64,000 nt of DNA, taken from the NCBI RefSeq assembly GCF_030689305.1, contig NZ_JAUYVM010000019.1, positions 40,563-104,562 on the forward strand. Direction: 5' to 3'. The notes beneath the pieces are model-generated. The model worked only from the letters and a program-made list of their open reading frames with translations, made no database searches and was not told where the DNA came from. Shown piece by piece: positions 9,255-17,988 of the stretch. This DNA comes from Vibrio penaeicida (GTDB taxonomy: Bacteria > Pseudomonadota > Gammaproteobacteria > Enterobacterales > Vibrionaceae). Position 1 is the first letter of the stretch, and each line of letters begins with the position of its first letter. A program made the translations under genes and the position numbers.

Positions 9255-9476
9255 ATGAATACCGTTTTGAACTGGTTACCTACAATAATGCTGTATTCCG
9301 CCGTTATCATGGTCAGCATATACATTCACTTCAACTACCTGAAAGATGAGAAAGGTCGAGAAGCATTTTTGAAGTCTCTGTGGGAGGGTATGAAGAACAC
9401 ATCGCACGCAGAAAACTTAAGAAACCTAGGTTACGATTTAGACAAAGACACGCCCAGTCAATCGAAGCGCAACTAG
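9255..9476 (+). CDS. Small single-pass membrane protein downstream of the MATE gene
   Basis: A 73-aa protein with one membrane helix near the N-terminus (WLPTIMLYSAVIMVSIYIHF) and a charged cytoplasmic tail ending in a serine/lysine-rich segment. ATG at 9255 is preferred to the TTG at 9249 because AAGGAA lies at 9241-9246, giving normal spacing. It follows the MATE stop by 12 bp and so is probably in the same operon. I do not recognise a family. A role as a small partner of the exporter is only a guess from position. Confidence 0.6.
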   Translation: MNTVLNWLPTIMLYSAVIMVSIYIHFNYLKDEKGREAFLKSLWEGMKNTSHAENLRNLGYDLDKDTPSQSKRN

Positions 9477-9793
9477 TTTTATTCTAATAACGTCGTTTTT
9501 ATTAGGTGTACAGTAATCTACTAAAATCTCATTGAGACTATTTTTTACACATCGCTCTCAACTAAACATGATGTACTACCCAAAAATGTAATATGTAAAA
9601 ATCTTTTTGCGCTTTAAAAATAAAGTTATGAGCTCAAATTGCAGAGAGTTATCTCACTGGAATATTGGTCACCCTAAATGTTCTAAAAACAAGTTTGACG
9701 CTCCGTAATGTGGCTCCTAAAGTTTGCTATACCCGTTGTTGTTCTGATTAACAATAATCGGTCCGTCAAACACTAAACATAGGAGCCATCATT
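9477..9793. other. Intergenic region with no identified gene
   Basis: AT-rich spacer. I see no ORF, tRNA or strong hairpin. The last 80 bp, including GTTGTTGTTCTGATTAACAATAAT, probably hold the promoter of the following 73-aa gene. Confidence 0.4.
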
Positions 9794-10015
9794 ATGAAAA
9801 GAGCCAGTTCAGCCTACCGCCTTCAAATGATCAAAGAAGTCGCTACACGGAACCAAGAGCAACCTAATGATGACCCTATGGCAAGTTACATACGGCAGAT
9901 TCTAGAGGAAGAGCCACTGAAAGAACAACGCATGGAATCCCAACATCGATTTGTTGGCGCGCATTTTGACGAACAAGCTGGCGGTTGGATAGACGACCGC
10001 TGGAATATGAAGTAG
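9794..10015 (+). CDS. Hypothetical soluble protein, 73 aa
   Basis: A small charged protein with no signal peptide or membrane helix. ATAGGAGCCATCATT before ATG provides a good ribosome binding site and a strong terminator follows, so it is a real single-gene unit despite its size. The N-terminal 45 residues are predicted helical and rich in Glu, Arg and Gln; the end is Trp/Asp/Gly-rich (GGWIDDRWNMK). The family is not recognised. Confidence 0.6.
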   Translation: MKRASSAYRLQMIKEVATRNQEQPNDDPMASYIRQILEEEPLKEQRMESQHRFVGAHFDEQAGGWIDDRWNMK

Positions 10016-10052
10016 CCGTTCAAAAACCAGCTCTGTTGATACAAAAAAGATT

Positions 10053-10092
10053 CAAAAGCCAGTAGTAATAAATGACTGGCTTTTGTATTTTT
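10053..10092 (+). terminator. Strong intrinsic terminator after the 73-aa gene
   Basis: Perfect 11-bp stem CAAAAGCCAGT (10053-10063) with ACTGGCTTTTG (10075-10085), followed by TATTTTT. Confidence 0.85.
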
Positions 10093-10180
10093 AACCGTTC
10101 GGTATTCTAAGAAAAAACCTCAAATACATTACCTTGGCTTCAGCAGAACTGGCTAATACAGACTATTCTAATGATAGTAT

Positions 10181-10462
10181 TATACCCAAGTGACCTCAAG
10201 GTGCCTGGTTCAGCGACCTCTCTACCAAAGAATAGGGAACTGGCTTTCAGGCAAGGCGCCGATATGTAGATCTAGTCATTCTAAATCAAACATCGGCAAC
10301 GAAGTATGAAAACCAGTTAAACTCGCCCTTGGGAGCCCATAGTCTTTCCCATTTCCTCGTCAAAGAGCTTGGAAAGGATTCATCATTCCGCTGCGCTCTT
10401 CTCCTTGAACTGGAACAGACTATGAGGCTCTGAATCCTGCATCTTGAGGTCACTTGGGTATA
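10181..10462. repeat. Full-length dispersed palindromic repeat, copy 1 (282 bp)
   Basis: The element begins TATACCCAAGTGACCTCAAG and ends with the near-perfect complement CTTGAGGTCACTTGGGTATA, so its ends form long terminal inverted repeats. The interior contains further self-complementary blocks (AACTGGCTTTCAG.../...AAACCAGTT) and matches copies at 49545 and 53276. It carries no gene; the short ORFs across it are by-products of the repeat. It lies between the terminator of the 73-aa gene and the NAD(P)HX-repair gene. The layout suggests a non-autonomous MITE-like element or an extragenic palindromic family. Confidence 0.85.
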
Positions 10463-10600
10463 GAGTTCTTGATGGAATTTTAATCGCATACCTTAGGTGT
10501 CTCACTATAAAAGCAATTTTGCATAATAAGATACCAAGGAATTGCCTACACTCTGGCGACAAAGCAGGCAATATCCCTGCTATAAGTACAGGCTAGGACA

Positions 10601-12088
10601 ATGAATAATAATCACATATCTATTTACTCCACCACTCAAATACGTGATGGGGAAAAGCTTGCTGCACAAAAACTTGGCATTCCAATGTACGAGTTAATGG
10701 AACGTGCGGGTAAAGCGGTATTTCGTTTAATAAACGACAAATTTACTTCAGCAAAAAGACTGCTGGTTGTATGTGGTACAGGGAATAATGGTGGCGATGG
10801 CTATGTTGTCGCAAAGTTAGCTAAGTTGTTCGGTCATGATGTGATGCTGTGGCACGTAGGTGATTCGGACAGATTGACGGGAGATGCACTCACCGCTCAG
10901 CAAGGTTGGCTAGGCGTCGGGGGAGAAATATTGTCACCGAGCTCATCGTTTCCCAAAGAACTCGATCTTATCGTAGATGGGATGCTTGGGACGGGCCTAT
11001 CTGGCATAGTCCGACGCCAATACGCCGAAGTCATCGATAAAATAAATCATCACCCCGCACCTGTCATTTCTATCGATGTGCCTTCCGGGCTTTGTGCCGA
11101 CTCTGGCGAAGCACTAGGGGCAGCCGTTGAAGCAGCATATACCGTCACGTTCGTTGGTTTGAAACAAGGGTTAATCACAGGAAAAGGGAAAAACTATACG
11201 GGTATCTTGTCTTACGACAGTTTAGGTACCGACGAATATTTTCAGCAAAACGTTTCTTCCCAATATAAAGTGATTGGCGGTCAGATCCTTAAAGACACAT
11301 TGCCTCACCGTAAGCCTAATAGCCACAAAGGCAACTTTGGTCGGGTGCTTCTTGTTGGAGGCGCAAACGGCATGGGTGGCGCAATTACTCTAGCCAGTGC
11401 CGCTTGTGCTCGCACGGGAGCTGGGCTCACTAAAGTCATCACCTATAAAGAGAATGCCCCTTCTCTCTTAGCGGCTTATCCTGAAATAATGATCGACCCA
11501 CATATGGGCAATAAGCACCTTGTTAATGAGTCGCTGCAATGGGCCGATACCTTGGTACTCGGTCCGGGTTTGGGTCAGCTAGTCTGGGGTAATGAGCTTT
11601 TCCACCTTTTCCACAATTTAGCGCTTCCCAAAGTACTCGATGCTGACGCATTAAATTTCTTGGCAACTCAACCCAACAAGGATCAGCAGCGAGTGATTAC
11701 CCCTCATCCAGGTGAGGCAGCACGACTCTTAGACTGTTCTGTACAAGACATTGAAGATAATCGATTCCAAGCAGCTAGAGATCTTCATGAAAAATATGGC
11801 GGTGTGATTGTTTTAAAAGGGGCTGGAACCGTAGTTTATGGTGGTGATACTTTTTGGGTTTGCAACCAAGGAAACCCCGGAATGGCAACTGGCGGAATGG
11901 GAGACGTATTAAGCGGAATCATTGGAAGTTTGCTAGGGCAAAAACTGAGCATGATCGATGCAGCTTGTTTGGGAGTTTGGCTACACAGTAACGCTGCAGA
12001 TAACTGCGCACAGAATGAGGGGCAAATCGGCATGCTCGCCAGCGACCTCTTCCCGTACATTCGGTCGCTCTTAAACGGACATGCTTAA
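10601..12088 (+). CDS. nnr: Bifunctional NAD(P)H-hydrate epimerase / ADP-dependent NAD(P)H-hydrate dehydratase
   Basis: A metabolite-repair enzyme of 495 aa that converts damaged NADHX/NADPHX back to NAD(P)H. The N-terminal YjeF_N epimerase domain (about 1-215) holds VVCGTGNNGGDGYVVAKL with Cys58 onward, and SIDVPSGLCADSGE. The C-terminal ribokinase-like dehydratase domain (about 235-490) holds VITPHPGEAARLL, VLKGAGTVV and the GNPGMATGGMGDVLSG nucleotide-binding segment. TAGGACA precedes the start. In many gamma-proteobacteria this gene sits beside tsaE and queG; here it stands alone after a repeat, so the usual cluster is not conserved. It is also called yjeF in E. coli. Confidence 0.95.
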   Translation: MNNNHISIYSTTQIRDGEKLAAQKLGIPMYELMERAGKAVFRLINDKFTSAKRLLVVCGTGNNGGDGYVVAKLAKLFGHDVMLWHVGDSDRLTGDALTAQQGWLGVGGEILSPSSSFPKELDLIVDGMLGTGLSGIVRRQYAEVIDKINHHPAPVISIDVPSGLCADSGEALGAAVEAAYTVTFVGLKQGLITGKGKNYTGILSYDSLGTDEYFQQNVSSQYKVIGGQILKDTLPHRKPNSHKGNFGRVLLVGGANGMGGAITLASAACARTGAGLTKVITYKENAPSLLAAYPEIMIDPHMGNKHLVNESLQWADTLVLGPGLGQLVWGNELFHLFHNLALPKVLDADALNFLATQPNKDQQRVITPHPGEAARLLDCSVQDIEDNRFQAARDLHEKYGGVIVLKGAGTVVYGGDTFWVCNQGNPGMATGGMGDVLSGIIGSLLGQKLSMIDAACLGVWLHSNAADNCAQNEGQIGMLASDLFPYIRSLLNGHA

Positions 12089-12134
12089 GCACTCGCTCAG
12101 AAATTGATAATGTAATGTGAATTGAGTAGCACTC

Positions 12135-12170
12135 CAGCGAGGAATACAAAATACTCCTCGCTGACTTTAT
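12135..12170 (+). terminator. Probable terminator after nnr
   Basis: CAGCGAGGA (12135-12143) pairs with TCCTCGCTG (12155-12163), followed by ACTTTATT. It starts 46 bp past the nnr stop. Confidence 0.6.
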
Positions 12171-12219
12171 TAACTTGGAGTAAATTATCCTTTATATACA
12201 ACAACTCACATTAGTAGTA

Positions 12220-12702
12220 ATGATCAGAAGATACGCCCTAACCTGTCTTTCCTTATTGAGCCTAACGCTTCCTTTCATGGCTTTCTCTGCTGTAGACCTT
12301 GTTAAGGTTGTAAAATCGGAGCGTACGATGACACTGCTAAGTAAAGGGGAGATCGTCAAAGAATACCGAATAGCACTGGGAGGTTCGCCAAAAGGGCATA
12401 AACAGCAAGAAGGGGATCAAAAAACGCCTGAAGGACGATATATACTCGATTACAAAAAAGAAGATTCAGCCTTTCACCGTTCGATGCATATCAGCTATCC
12501 AAACGCAAAAGATAAAGCCAAAGCGAAAGCTCTCGGTGTCGATCCCGGAGGGTTCATCATGGTTCATGGAAACAACCCAAAAAATCGGCTTCTACAATTT
12601 GACTGGACAGAAGGTTGTATCGCGATAACAGACAATGAAATGGACGAGTTCATGGATCTTGTTCAAGTTGGCACTCCAATAGAAATTACGTGGGAAGAGT
12701 AG
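12220..12702 (+). CDS. Periplasmic L,D-transpeptidase (YkuD) family protein
   Basis: A protein of 160 aa with a signal peptide (MIRRYALTCLSLLSLTLPFMAFSA) followed by a YkuD catalytic domain. The L,D-transpeptidase signature is visible: His116-Gly117 and, 15 residues on, TEGC with the nucleophile Cys133. Such enzymes make 3-3 cross-links in peptidoglycan, attach lipoproteins, or cleave those bonds. It lacks the LysM or PG-binding domains of the long Ldt proteins, like the small single-domain YafK/ErfK relatives. The canonical (S/T)xGC is kept but the residue after C is Ile, not His. No strong ribosome binding site was seen. Confidence 0.85.
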   Translation: MIRRYALTCLSLLSLTLPFMAFSAVDLVKVVKSERTMTLLSKGEIVKEYRIALGGSPKGHKQQEGDQKTPEGRYILDYKKEDSAFHRSMHISYPNAKDKAKAKALGVDPGGFIMVHGNNPKNRLLQFDWTEGCIAITDNEMDEFMDLVQVGTPIEITWEE

Positions 12703-12983
12703 TTTATTAAATACTCAGCTCACTATAACTTTCCACACCCCTTGGAAGCCTACGACAATACCCCTCTTACAACCCATTAGATTTTCTAATCCAATTCATA
12801 GAAAAGTATCGTGTATTTGCCCTGCATTCCCCCTTGTTAACGACACGCTTTACTCTTAATATCTCGACAACTTCGGGATGTGTCTTTTTGTGATCCTGAG
12901 GGTTAAGTGGATAAGAAAAAATAAGACGCTTATTTTCCTGCTATATCCTGATTTTCTTCGCTTTCTCATTAGGAGTAGTAAAG

Positions 12984-14192
12984 ATGTCTTCTTCGGTACC
13001 CTTGGTACGATTGACGTTTTTAATCGCCATTCTTGCTGCAGTGGGTCAAATGACTCAAACGATGTATGTTCCATCCATTGGGCATATGGCAGCAGAGTTC
13101 ATTGTGAATCCTGCGGCATTACAAGCAGTAATGGCTTGCTTTCTTATTCCTTATGGTTTGTCCCAATTTGTCTACGGTCCCCTATCTGACCGATTAGGTA
13201 GAAAGCCTATTATTATATCGGGTCTCATCATTTATTTGTTGGGGACGCTCGTTACGTTGTTTGCCCAAGATTACTCGCTATTTTTACTCGGCTGCTTTAT
13301 TCAAGGAGCGGGGATTGGGTGTGGCGGCACTATGGCTCGTACTCTAACCAGAGATTGCTTTGAAGGTACAGATCTGCACCGAGCAAATAGCCTAATCAGC
13401 ATGTGTATAATATTTTGCCCTTTACTTGCACCATTGCTGGGTGGGTATTTAACCGAAACAACGGGCTGGCGAAATAGCTACTTATTTCTTGCCTTATTTG
13501 CAGCTGCTGTTTTGCTAACGATGATAACGAGTTTTAAAGAAACACTGCCTGTAGAGCGTAGAAATGCCGCACCAGTTTGGGAAAACTATCGATACGTATT
13601 GGTAAACCGTCGCTTTCAAGGTTACTTAGTGTGTCTTGTTGCGATGTTCTCTGGTGTTGCGGTATTTGAAGCGGCGGCAGGTGTATTGTTGGGTGGCACG
13701 TTAAAGCTGCCCGCTACCGTTGTGAGCTTGCTATTTATCGCCCCCATTCCAGGATACTTAGCAGGAGCAGGACTTTCGAGTGTTATTGCACGAAAAAGCT
13801 CTGAAAAACACGCCTTGATATACGGGATGGTTGCAGCGGTCATTGGCTCGGCAATCGTTTTGATTCCGGGGCTTAACGACAAAACCACTGCCGTTACACT
13901 AGTAGGTGGTGCAACGGTATACTTTTTGGGCGCTGGCATTTTGTTCCCTGCCGCGACAACAGGCGCATTAACCCCATTCTCTTCTCATGCTGGCACCGCG
14001 GGCGCGCTCCTTGGTGGAATGCAAAACTTTGGTGCTGGGATCGCTACGATGGCGGCATCTGTGCTTCCTGCAAGCAATCAATTACCTCTAGGCATCATCA
14101 TGCTTATATGCGCAATTTTTGCGATGTTAGGGTTGATTTGGGTAGACAAGAACCCTGAAATACAAACCGATAGACAAGTAACTGCGATTTAG
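12984..14192 (+). CDS. Bcr/CflA-type multidrug efflux MFS transporter
   Basis: A 402-aa twelve-helix major-facilitator drug:H+ antiporter of the DHA1 Bcr/CflA/EmrD group. MFS motif A is present as GPLSDRLGRKP after helix 2, and the helix-5 antiporter motif region appears around FCPLLAPLLGGYLTETTGWR. AGGAG eight bases before the ATG fixes the start. A perfect hairpin AAAATAAG-ACG-CTTATTTT (12918-12936) lies 48 bp upstream and may be an operator or leader element. Closest characterised relatives export bicyclomycin, chloramphenicol or bile-type compounds; the substrate is not predictable here. Confidence 0.88.
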   Translation: MSSSVPLVRLTFLIAILAAVGQMTQTMYVPSIGHMAAEFIVNPAALQAVMACFLIPYGLSQFVYGPLSDRLGRKPIIISGLIIYLLGTLVTLFAQDYSLFLLGCFIQGAGIGCGGTMARTLTRDCFEGTDLHRANSLISMCIIFCPLLAPLLGGYLTETTGWRNSYLFLALFAAAVLLTMITSFKETLPVERRNAAPVWENYRYVLVNRRFQGYLVCLVAMFSGVAVFEAAAGVLLGGTLKLPATVVSLLFIAPIPGYLAGAGLSSVIARKSSEKHALIYGMVAAVIGSAIVLIPGLNDKTTAVTLVGGATVYFLGAGILFPAATTGALTPFSSHAGTAGALLGGMQNFGAGIATMAASVLPASNQLPLGIIMLICAIFAMLGLIWVDKNPEIQTDRQVTAI

Positions 14193-14378
14193 ATCCAGCT
14201 TTGTAAACTCTCTTTTTAAACTGTAGTAAAAGTGTCACAAAGGATATTTAGCCTCACTATACTCACTCACCTTATAAATAAAGCGATAATGCTTTCATGG
14301 TGAGAACAAATATCATTTACAGTTACGATAATTATGACTAACATTATTTAGTCATTAAAAATCGCAGTAGAGTATAGA

Positions 14379-16745
14379 TTGAAATATAAGTTAATTTCCC
14401 CTCGCATCACCTATATTTGGTTAACAGGCATTTTAGTTGCGCTACTTTGCTTTTATACAATTAATTTCTATGAAGGCAAGAGAGCACAATATAGCTTAGA
14501 GCTGAAAACAAATGAACAAATTGAAGCTCTAGAAAACGCCATAAGTGCTCTAAAAACTGTACTTCACTCTACTCGAGACTTTCTTCAAATCAGCAATGAT
14601 CTAACATCTGAGCAATTCCATAAATTACTGCGCGATAGAACAGGGATTGGTTCAGGTATACATACTATTTTTTGGGCACCGCTCATTTCGACCAGGCATC
14701 CTGCTGAAAGCGATATATTAAAAATAAAAAGCAACCAACTTGGCTATGCAATACACCCCAATATTTCAACCAATTATGCATGTTCCAATTGGTTGGGGCT
14801 TCATGCATTCCCCGTGCTGTATGCATCCCCTCAGTTTGAAGGAAGTGAATTTTTAGGTAAAAGGTTGGAAAGCCACTGTCCAAATAATAAAGCGCTAAGA
14901 CGAGCCATTGAAATTAATGAGGCAAAGGCGTCTACTTTTTACCATGAAGGAAAAAGAGGGCTGCAAATATATTTGCCCGTACAATCATCACAAGGACAAA
15001 CACTGGGTGTCTTGGTGATGAACATCATTTTATTTGAGTTCCTTGAGCTGACTTGGCAAGATGAGTTTTTAGCCAAAAACATTGAAATCATTGTACAAGA
15101 TGAGAATAAAAGAGAATTATTTCAAATGCGCCATCCAGACCAAAAAGACAATCTTTTTGGTCTTCTAGAATTTCCATCAGTAACTAGAAGTTTATATTTT
15201 CCTACATTAGATAAGTCTTTAGTTATCACAACAATTTATTTGGATACCGATTATCGCCCATTTATTTATGGTGCCGCTTCCTGCTTCTTAATCTTTATGT
15301 TAACTCTCTCGGTTTCCGTTAGCGTTAAAAGCTATGCTAGCCGTTTACAAGTGTCGAATAAACTTGTAGCTGAAAAAACACAACGGCTTAGAGTTCAAGC
15401 CACACACGACTCACTAACAGGGCTATTCAATCGGCAAGCGCTAGCAGAACAGTTAGAAGATTTTATCAGCCAAATAACCCCAACGGGTGGCAATGGCTTT
15501 GCCATTCTGTTTATCGATTTAAATCGATTCAAAATTGTAAATGATTCAATGGGTCACACGATCGGAGACCTGCTACTACAACAAGTTGCTCAGCGATTGA
15601 TCAACAATGTTCGCAATGACGATATCTGTTATCGGTTTGGTGGAGATGAATTTATCGTTTGCCTCAGAAACAAGCTTAATCGATACGACGTAAGTAATGT
15701 TTGTCAGCGCTATCTAACCGCACTGACCGAACCCTACTACTGCGATGGCCTCTCATACAATATTGGTGCAAGTATCGGTGTTACAACGGTAAATTCGTCC
15801 ACTCAAACGTTAACTAACATCCTACGCGAAGCTGATACCGCCATGTATCGAGCCAAAAATTCCTCGTCGGATCATGTTATTTTTTACGATGACACCATGT
15901 TTGATCAGGCCAAGCAACGCTTTACTGTTGAAAACGAATTGAGTGAAGCACACAGCAAAAAACAGTTACTTTTGTACTATCAACCTGTTTTCTCCGTAAG
16001 CTCTGATACGGTTACGGCGTTTGAAGCCTTATTGCGCTGGAATCACCCTGACAAAGGGTGGATCTCACCTGCGGTCTTTATCCCCGTAGCTGAAGAGACC
16101 GATCAGATTATCGAAATAGGTGATTGGATATTGGAAGAAGTCTGCGCCACTATTCAGCAGATTTGGGACAAGTCCGCTTCCGGCACATGCCCTCGAATCA
16201 ACGTGAACGTTTCGGTGAAGCAGCTTAAATCGGGGCATATCGTCAAAACACTTCGTAGCGTTCTTAAGAAGTATCGATTCCCTAACTCCCTTCTGGGCAT
16301 AGAGATCACTGAATCCACTCTACTCAACCACTCAACAGCCAGTAACACGCTTAAGCAGATAAAAACGCTAGGAGTATCACTGTATCTTGATGATTTTGGT
16401 ACGGGCTACTCGTCTTTGGCAGTACTTAACGACTACCCGTTTGACGTATTGAAAATGGATAGAAGCTTCATCTGGAAGCTGAATAAGAAGGGAGATAAAT
16501 CCTCACAGCTTTGTGAAGCCATTATCAAGATGTCTCATTCAATTAACCTAACGGTGGTCGCCGAGGGAGTCGAAACTCAGGCTCAATTTGATATGCTCAA
16601 AAGCTATCAATGCGACTATATCCAGGGTTTTTTGAAAGGAAAGCCTGTTGCCAAATGTGAAATGTCACGCTTTATTGTCTCTTCAAACGCAGCTAAGCAA
16701 TTATCAAATATCGCGTCAAAACATAAGAAATCTGAAAACGCTTAG
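14379..16745 (+). CDS. Membrane CHASE-GGDEF-EAL c-di-GMP signalling protein
   Basis: A 788-aa protein with two membrane helices (about residues 9-28 and 298-318) flanking a periplasmic CHASE sensor domain. A cytoplasmic GGDEF domain (GGDEF at 421-425) and an EAL domain (EAL at 549-551, with DDFGTGYSS later) follow. The GGDEF motif is intact, and Arg412/Asp415 form the RxxD inhibitory I-site exactly five residues upstream, so cyclase activity with product inhibition is plausible. The EAL motif and metal-binding segments are also intact, so it could make and degrade c-di-GMP. The CHASE domain suggests a small extracellular ligand. The start codon is TTG with a weak ribosome binding site, which predicts low expression. 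Confidence 0.9.
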   Translation: MKYKLISPRITYIWLTGILVALLCFYTINFYEGKRAQYSLELKTNEQIEALENAISALKTVLHSTRDFLQISNDLTSEQFHKLLRDRTGIGSGIHTIFWAPLISTRHPAESDILKIKSNQLGYAIHPNISTNYACSNWLGLHAFPVLYASPQFEGSEFLGKRLESHCPNNKALRRAIEINEAKASTFYHEGKRGLQIYLPVQSSQGQTLGVLVMNIILFEFLELTWQDEFLAKNIEIIVQDENKRELFQMRHPDQKDNLFGLLEFPSVTRSLYFPTLDKSLVITTIYLDTDYRPFIYGAASCFLIFMLTLSVSVSVKSYASRLQVSNKLVAEKTQRLRVQATHDSLTGLFNRQALAEQLEDFISQITPTGGNGFAILFIDLNRFKIVNDSMGHTIGDLLLQQVAQRLINNVRNDDICYRFGGDEFIVCLRNKLNRYDVSNVCQRYLTALTEPYYCDGLSYNIGASIGVTTVNSSTQTLTNILREADTAMYRAKNSSSDHVIFYDDTMFDQAKQRFTVENELSEAHSKKQLLLYYQPVFSVSSDTVTAFEALLRWNHPDKGWISPAVFIPVAEETDQIIEIGDWILEEVCATIQQIWDKSASGTCPRINVNVSVKQLKSGHIVKTLRSVLKKYRFPNSLLGIEITESTLLNHSTASNTLKQIKTLGVSLYLDDFGTGYSSLAVLNDYPFDVLKMDRSFIWKLNKKGDKSSQLCEAIIKMSHSINLTVVAEGVETQAQFDMLKSYQCDYIQGFLKGKPVAKCEMSRFIVSSNAAKQLSNIASKHKKSENA

Positions 16746-16791
16746 CCGACGCTAAGATGGTTACTTAACCTGTTCTTGGAATCAGAAGTTA

Positions 16792-17766
16792 CTAATCCGC
16801 TGGATAAACAACACCTATCTGTTTTCTGACTTCTGTTAGTACTTTCGCCGTTAATTTTGAAAGCTTCTCGGCATTTGAATCCGTTACGTCACCGTTGACA
16901 AGTTTGGCAAAGTGTTGTGCTTCATACACCATGCTCATTTCATTTGAAGGCAGTGTTATGTTTTGTGTTACGCCGCCTCTCGGTCTGATCTCAATGTTCT
17001 GTGCTTCAGACAAATGGTGAATAACAATGTTGCCATTCTCACCTTGTACCTCACTTGGTATCGCTGAATCCGCTACTTTTGAATGTGTAATAACGGCATC
17101 TAAACCCTCAAATTCAAGTAGCACGCTACCCTGACCATCCACGCCCGATTCTAAAATCGTCGCTGTTGCGTGCACGCTCTTTGGCTCGCCAAACAGACTG
17201 ATTGCACTGGCAATACAATAGTAACCAATGTCCATTGTCGAACCGTTCGAAAACTCGGGGTTAAATGTATTTGGGTTTTCACCATTCAGATATTTTTGGT
17301 AACGAGAAGAATACTGGCAGTAATTCAGTATGGCTTTGCGAACGGGTGAAATTTCGGAAAGCTTGTTTTTGATTAACTCAAAATTGGGCAGATAATTTGT
17401 TTTAAATGCTTCAAATAGAACGACATTGTGTTCGTGTGCCACTGCGAACATCCTTTCAACTTCTTCATAGTTGGATGCCAATGGTTTTTCACAGATAACG
17501 TGCTTTCCATGTCGCATCAATGCAATGGCTTGTTCACAGTGAAAGGAGTTCGGGCTTGCGAGGTATACGGCGTCAATATCTTTGTTTGCACATAATGCGT
17601 CAAAATCCGTAATAATCGTCTCACAACCGAAGTTTTCAGCAAATGCCACTCCTGTCTCGTGATTTCTGGAATAAACCGCAGCCAAAGAGTACTGCTGAAA
17701 GCTCAACGCGGCTTTTACAAAATGCTCTGTAATCCAATTTGTCCCTACTACTGCCAGCTTTATCAT
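16792..17766 (-). CDS. Gfo/Idh/MocA-family NAD(P)-dependent oxidoreductase
   Basis: A 324-aa two-domain oxidoreductase. The N-terminal Rossmann fold begins LAVVGTNWITEHFVKAAL, a variant of the glycine-rich dinucleotide motif. The family-defining HVICEKPLAS (EKP lysine) is near residue 96. The C-terminal half is the alpha/beta substrate domain (DIGYYCIASAISLFGEP). Family members oxidise or reduce sugars, inositols or related polyols; the substrate cannot be read from sequence. It is transcribed alone and opposite to the neighbouring genes. Confidence 0.85.
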   Translation of the reverse strand: MIKLAVVGTNWITEHFVKAALSFQQYSLAAVYSRNHETGVAFAENFGCETIITDFDALCANKDIDAVYLASPNSFHCEQAIALMRHGKHVICEKPLASNYEEVERMFAVAHEHNVVLFEAFKTNYLPNFELIKNKLSEISPVRKAILNYCQYSSRYQKYLNGENPNTFNPEFSNGSTMDIGYYCIASAISLFGEPKSVHATATILESGVDGQGSVLLEFEGLDAVITHSKVADSAIPSEVQGENGNIVIHHLSEAQNIEIRPRGGVTQNITLPSNEMSMVYEAQHFAKLVNGDVTDSNAEKLSKLTAKVLTEVRKQIGVVYPAD

Positions 17767-17795
17767 TTTTTTCCCTAATTCATTAATTCTCGATG

Positions 17796-17827
17796 ACCCA
17801 AGTATTTTGAGGTTACTTGGGTCTATA
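17796..17827. repeat. Minimal copy of the dispersed palindromic repeat (32 bp)
   Basis: ACCCAAGTATTTTGAGG followed by TTACTTGGGTCTATA: only the two ends of the element seen at 10181 remain, joined with no interior. It lies in the divergent space upstream of the oxidoreductase and acetoacetyl-CoA synthetase genes. Confidence 0.75.
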
Positions 17828-17988
17828 TCCTAACAATCATCTTCTTAAAAGGGGGTATTTTCAACACCATTTCAAGTAAGGATTTGTGACAGAAACAACC
17901 GAATGATCAACAAATTATTTACAATTCCGACCCAATGCTCTTCAATAAAAATATTGCTCGTACTCTGAGCTTACAATTTGGAGACGCT

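Noticed and set aside
10286..10489. 67-codon minus-strand ORF
   Set aside because: It lies inside the palindromic repeat, and the corresponding ORF at 49634-49864 is a repeat by-product with the same residues; no ribosome binding site.
14266..14304. Nested hairpin (CTCACC/GGTGAG around AAAGC/GCTTT) before the CHASE-GGDEF-EAL gene, considered as a c-di-GMP riboswitch
   Set aside because: No match to GEMM riboswitch sequence features; the outer stem has long unpaired gaps.
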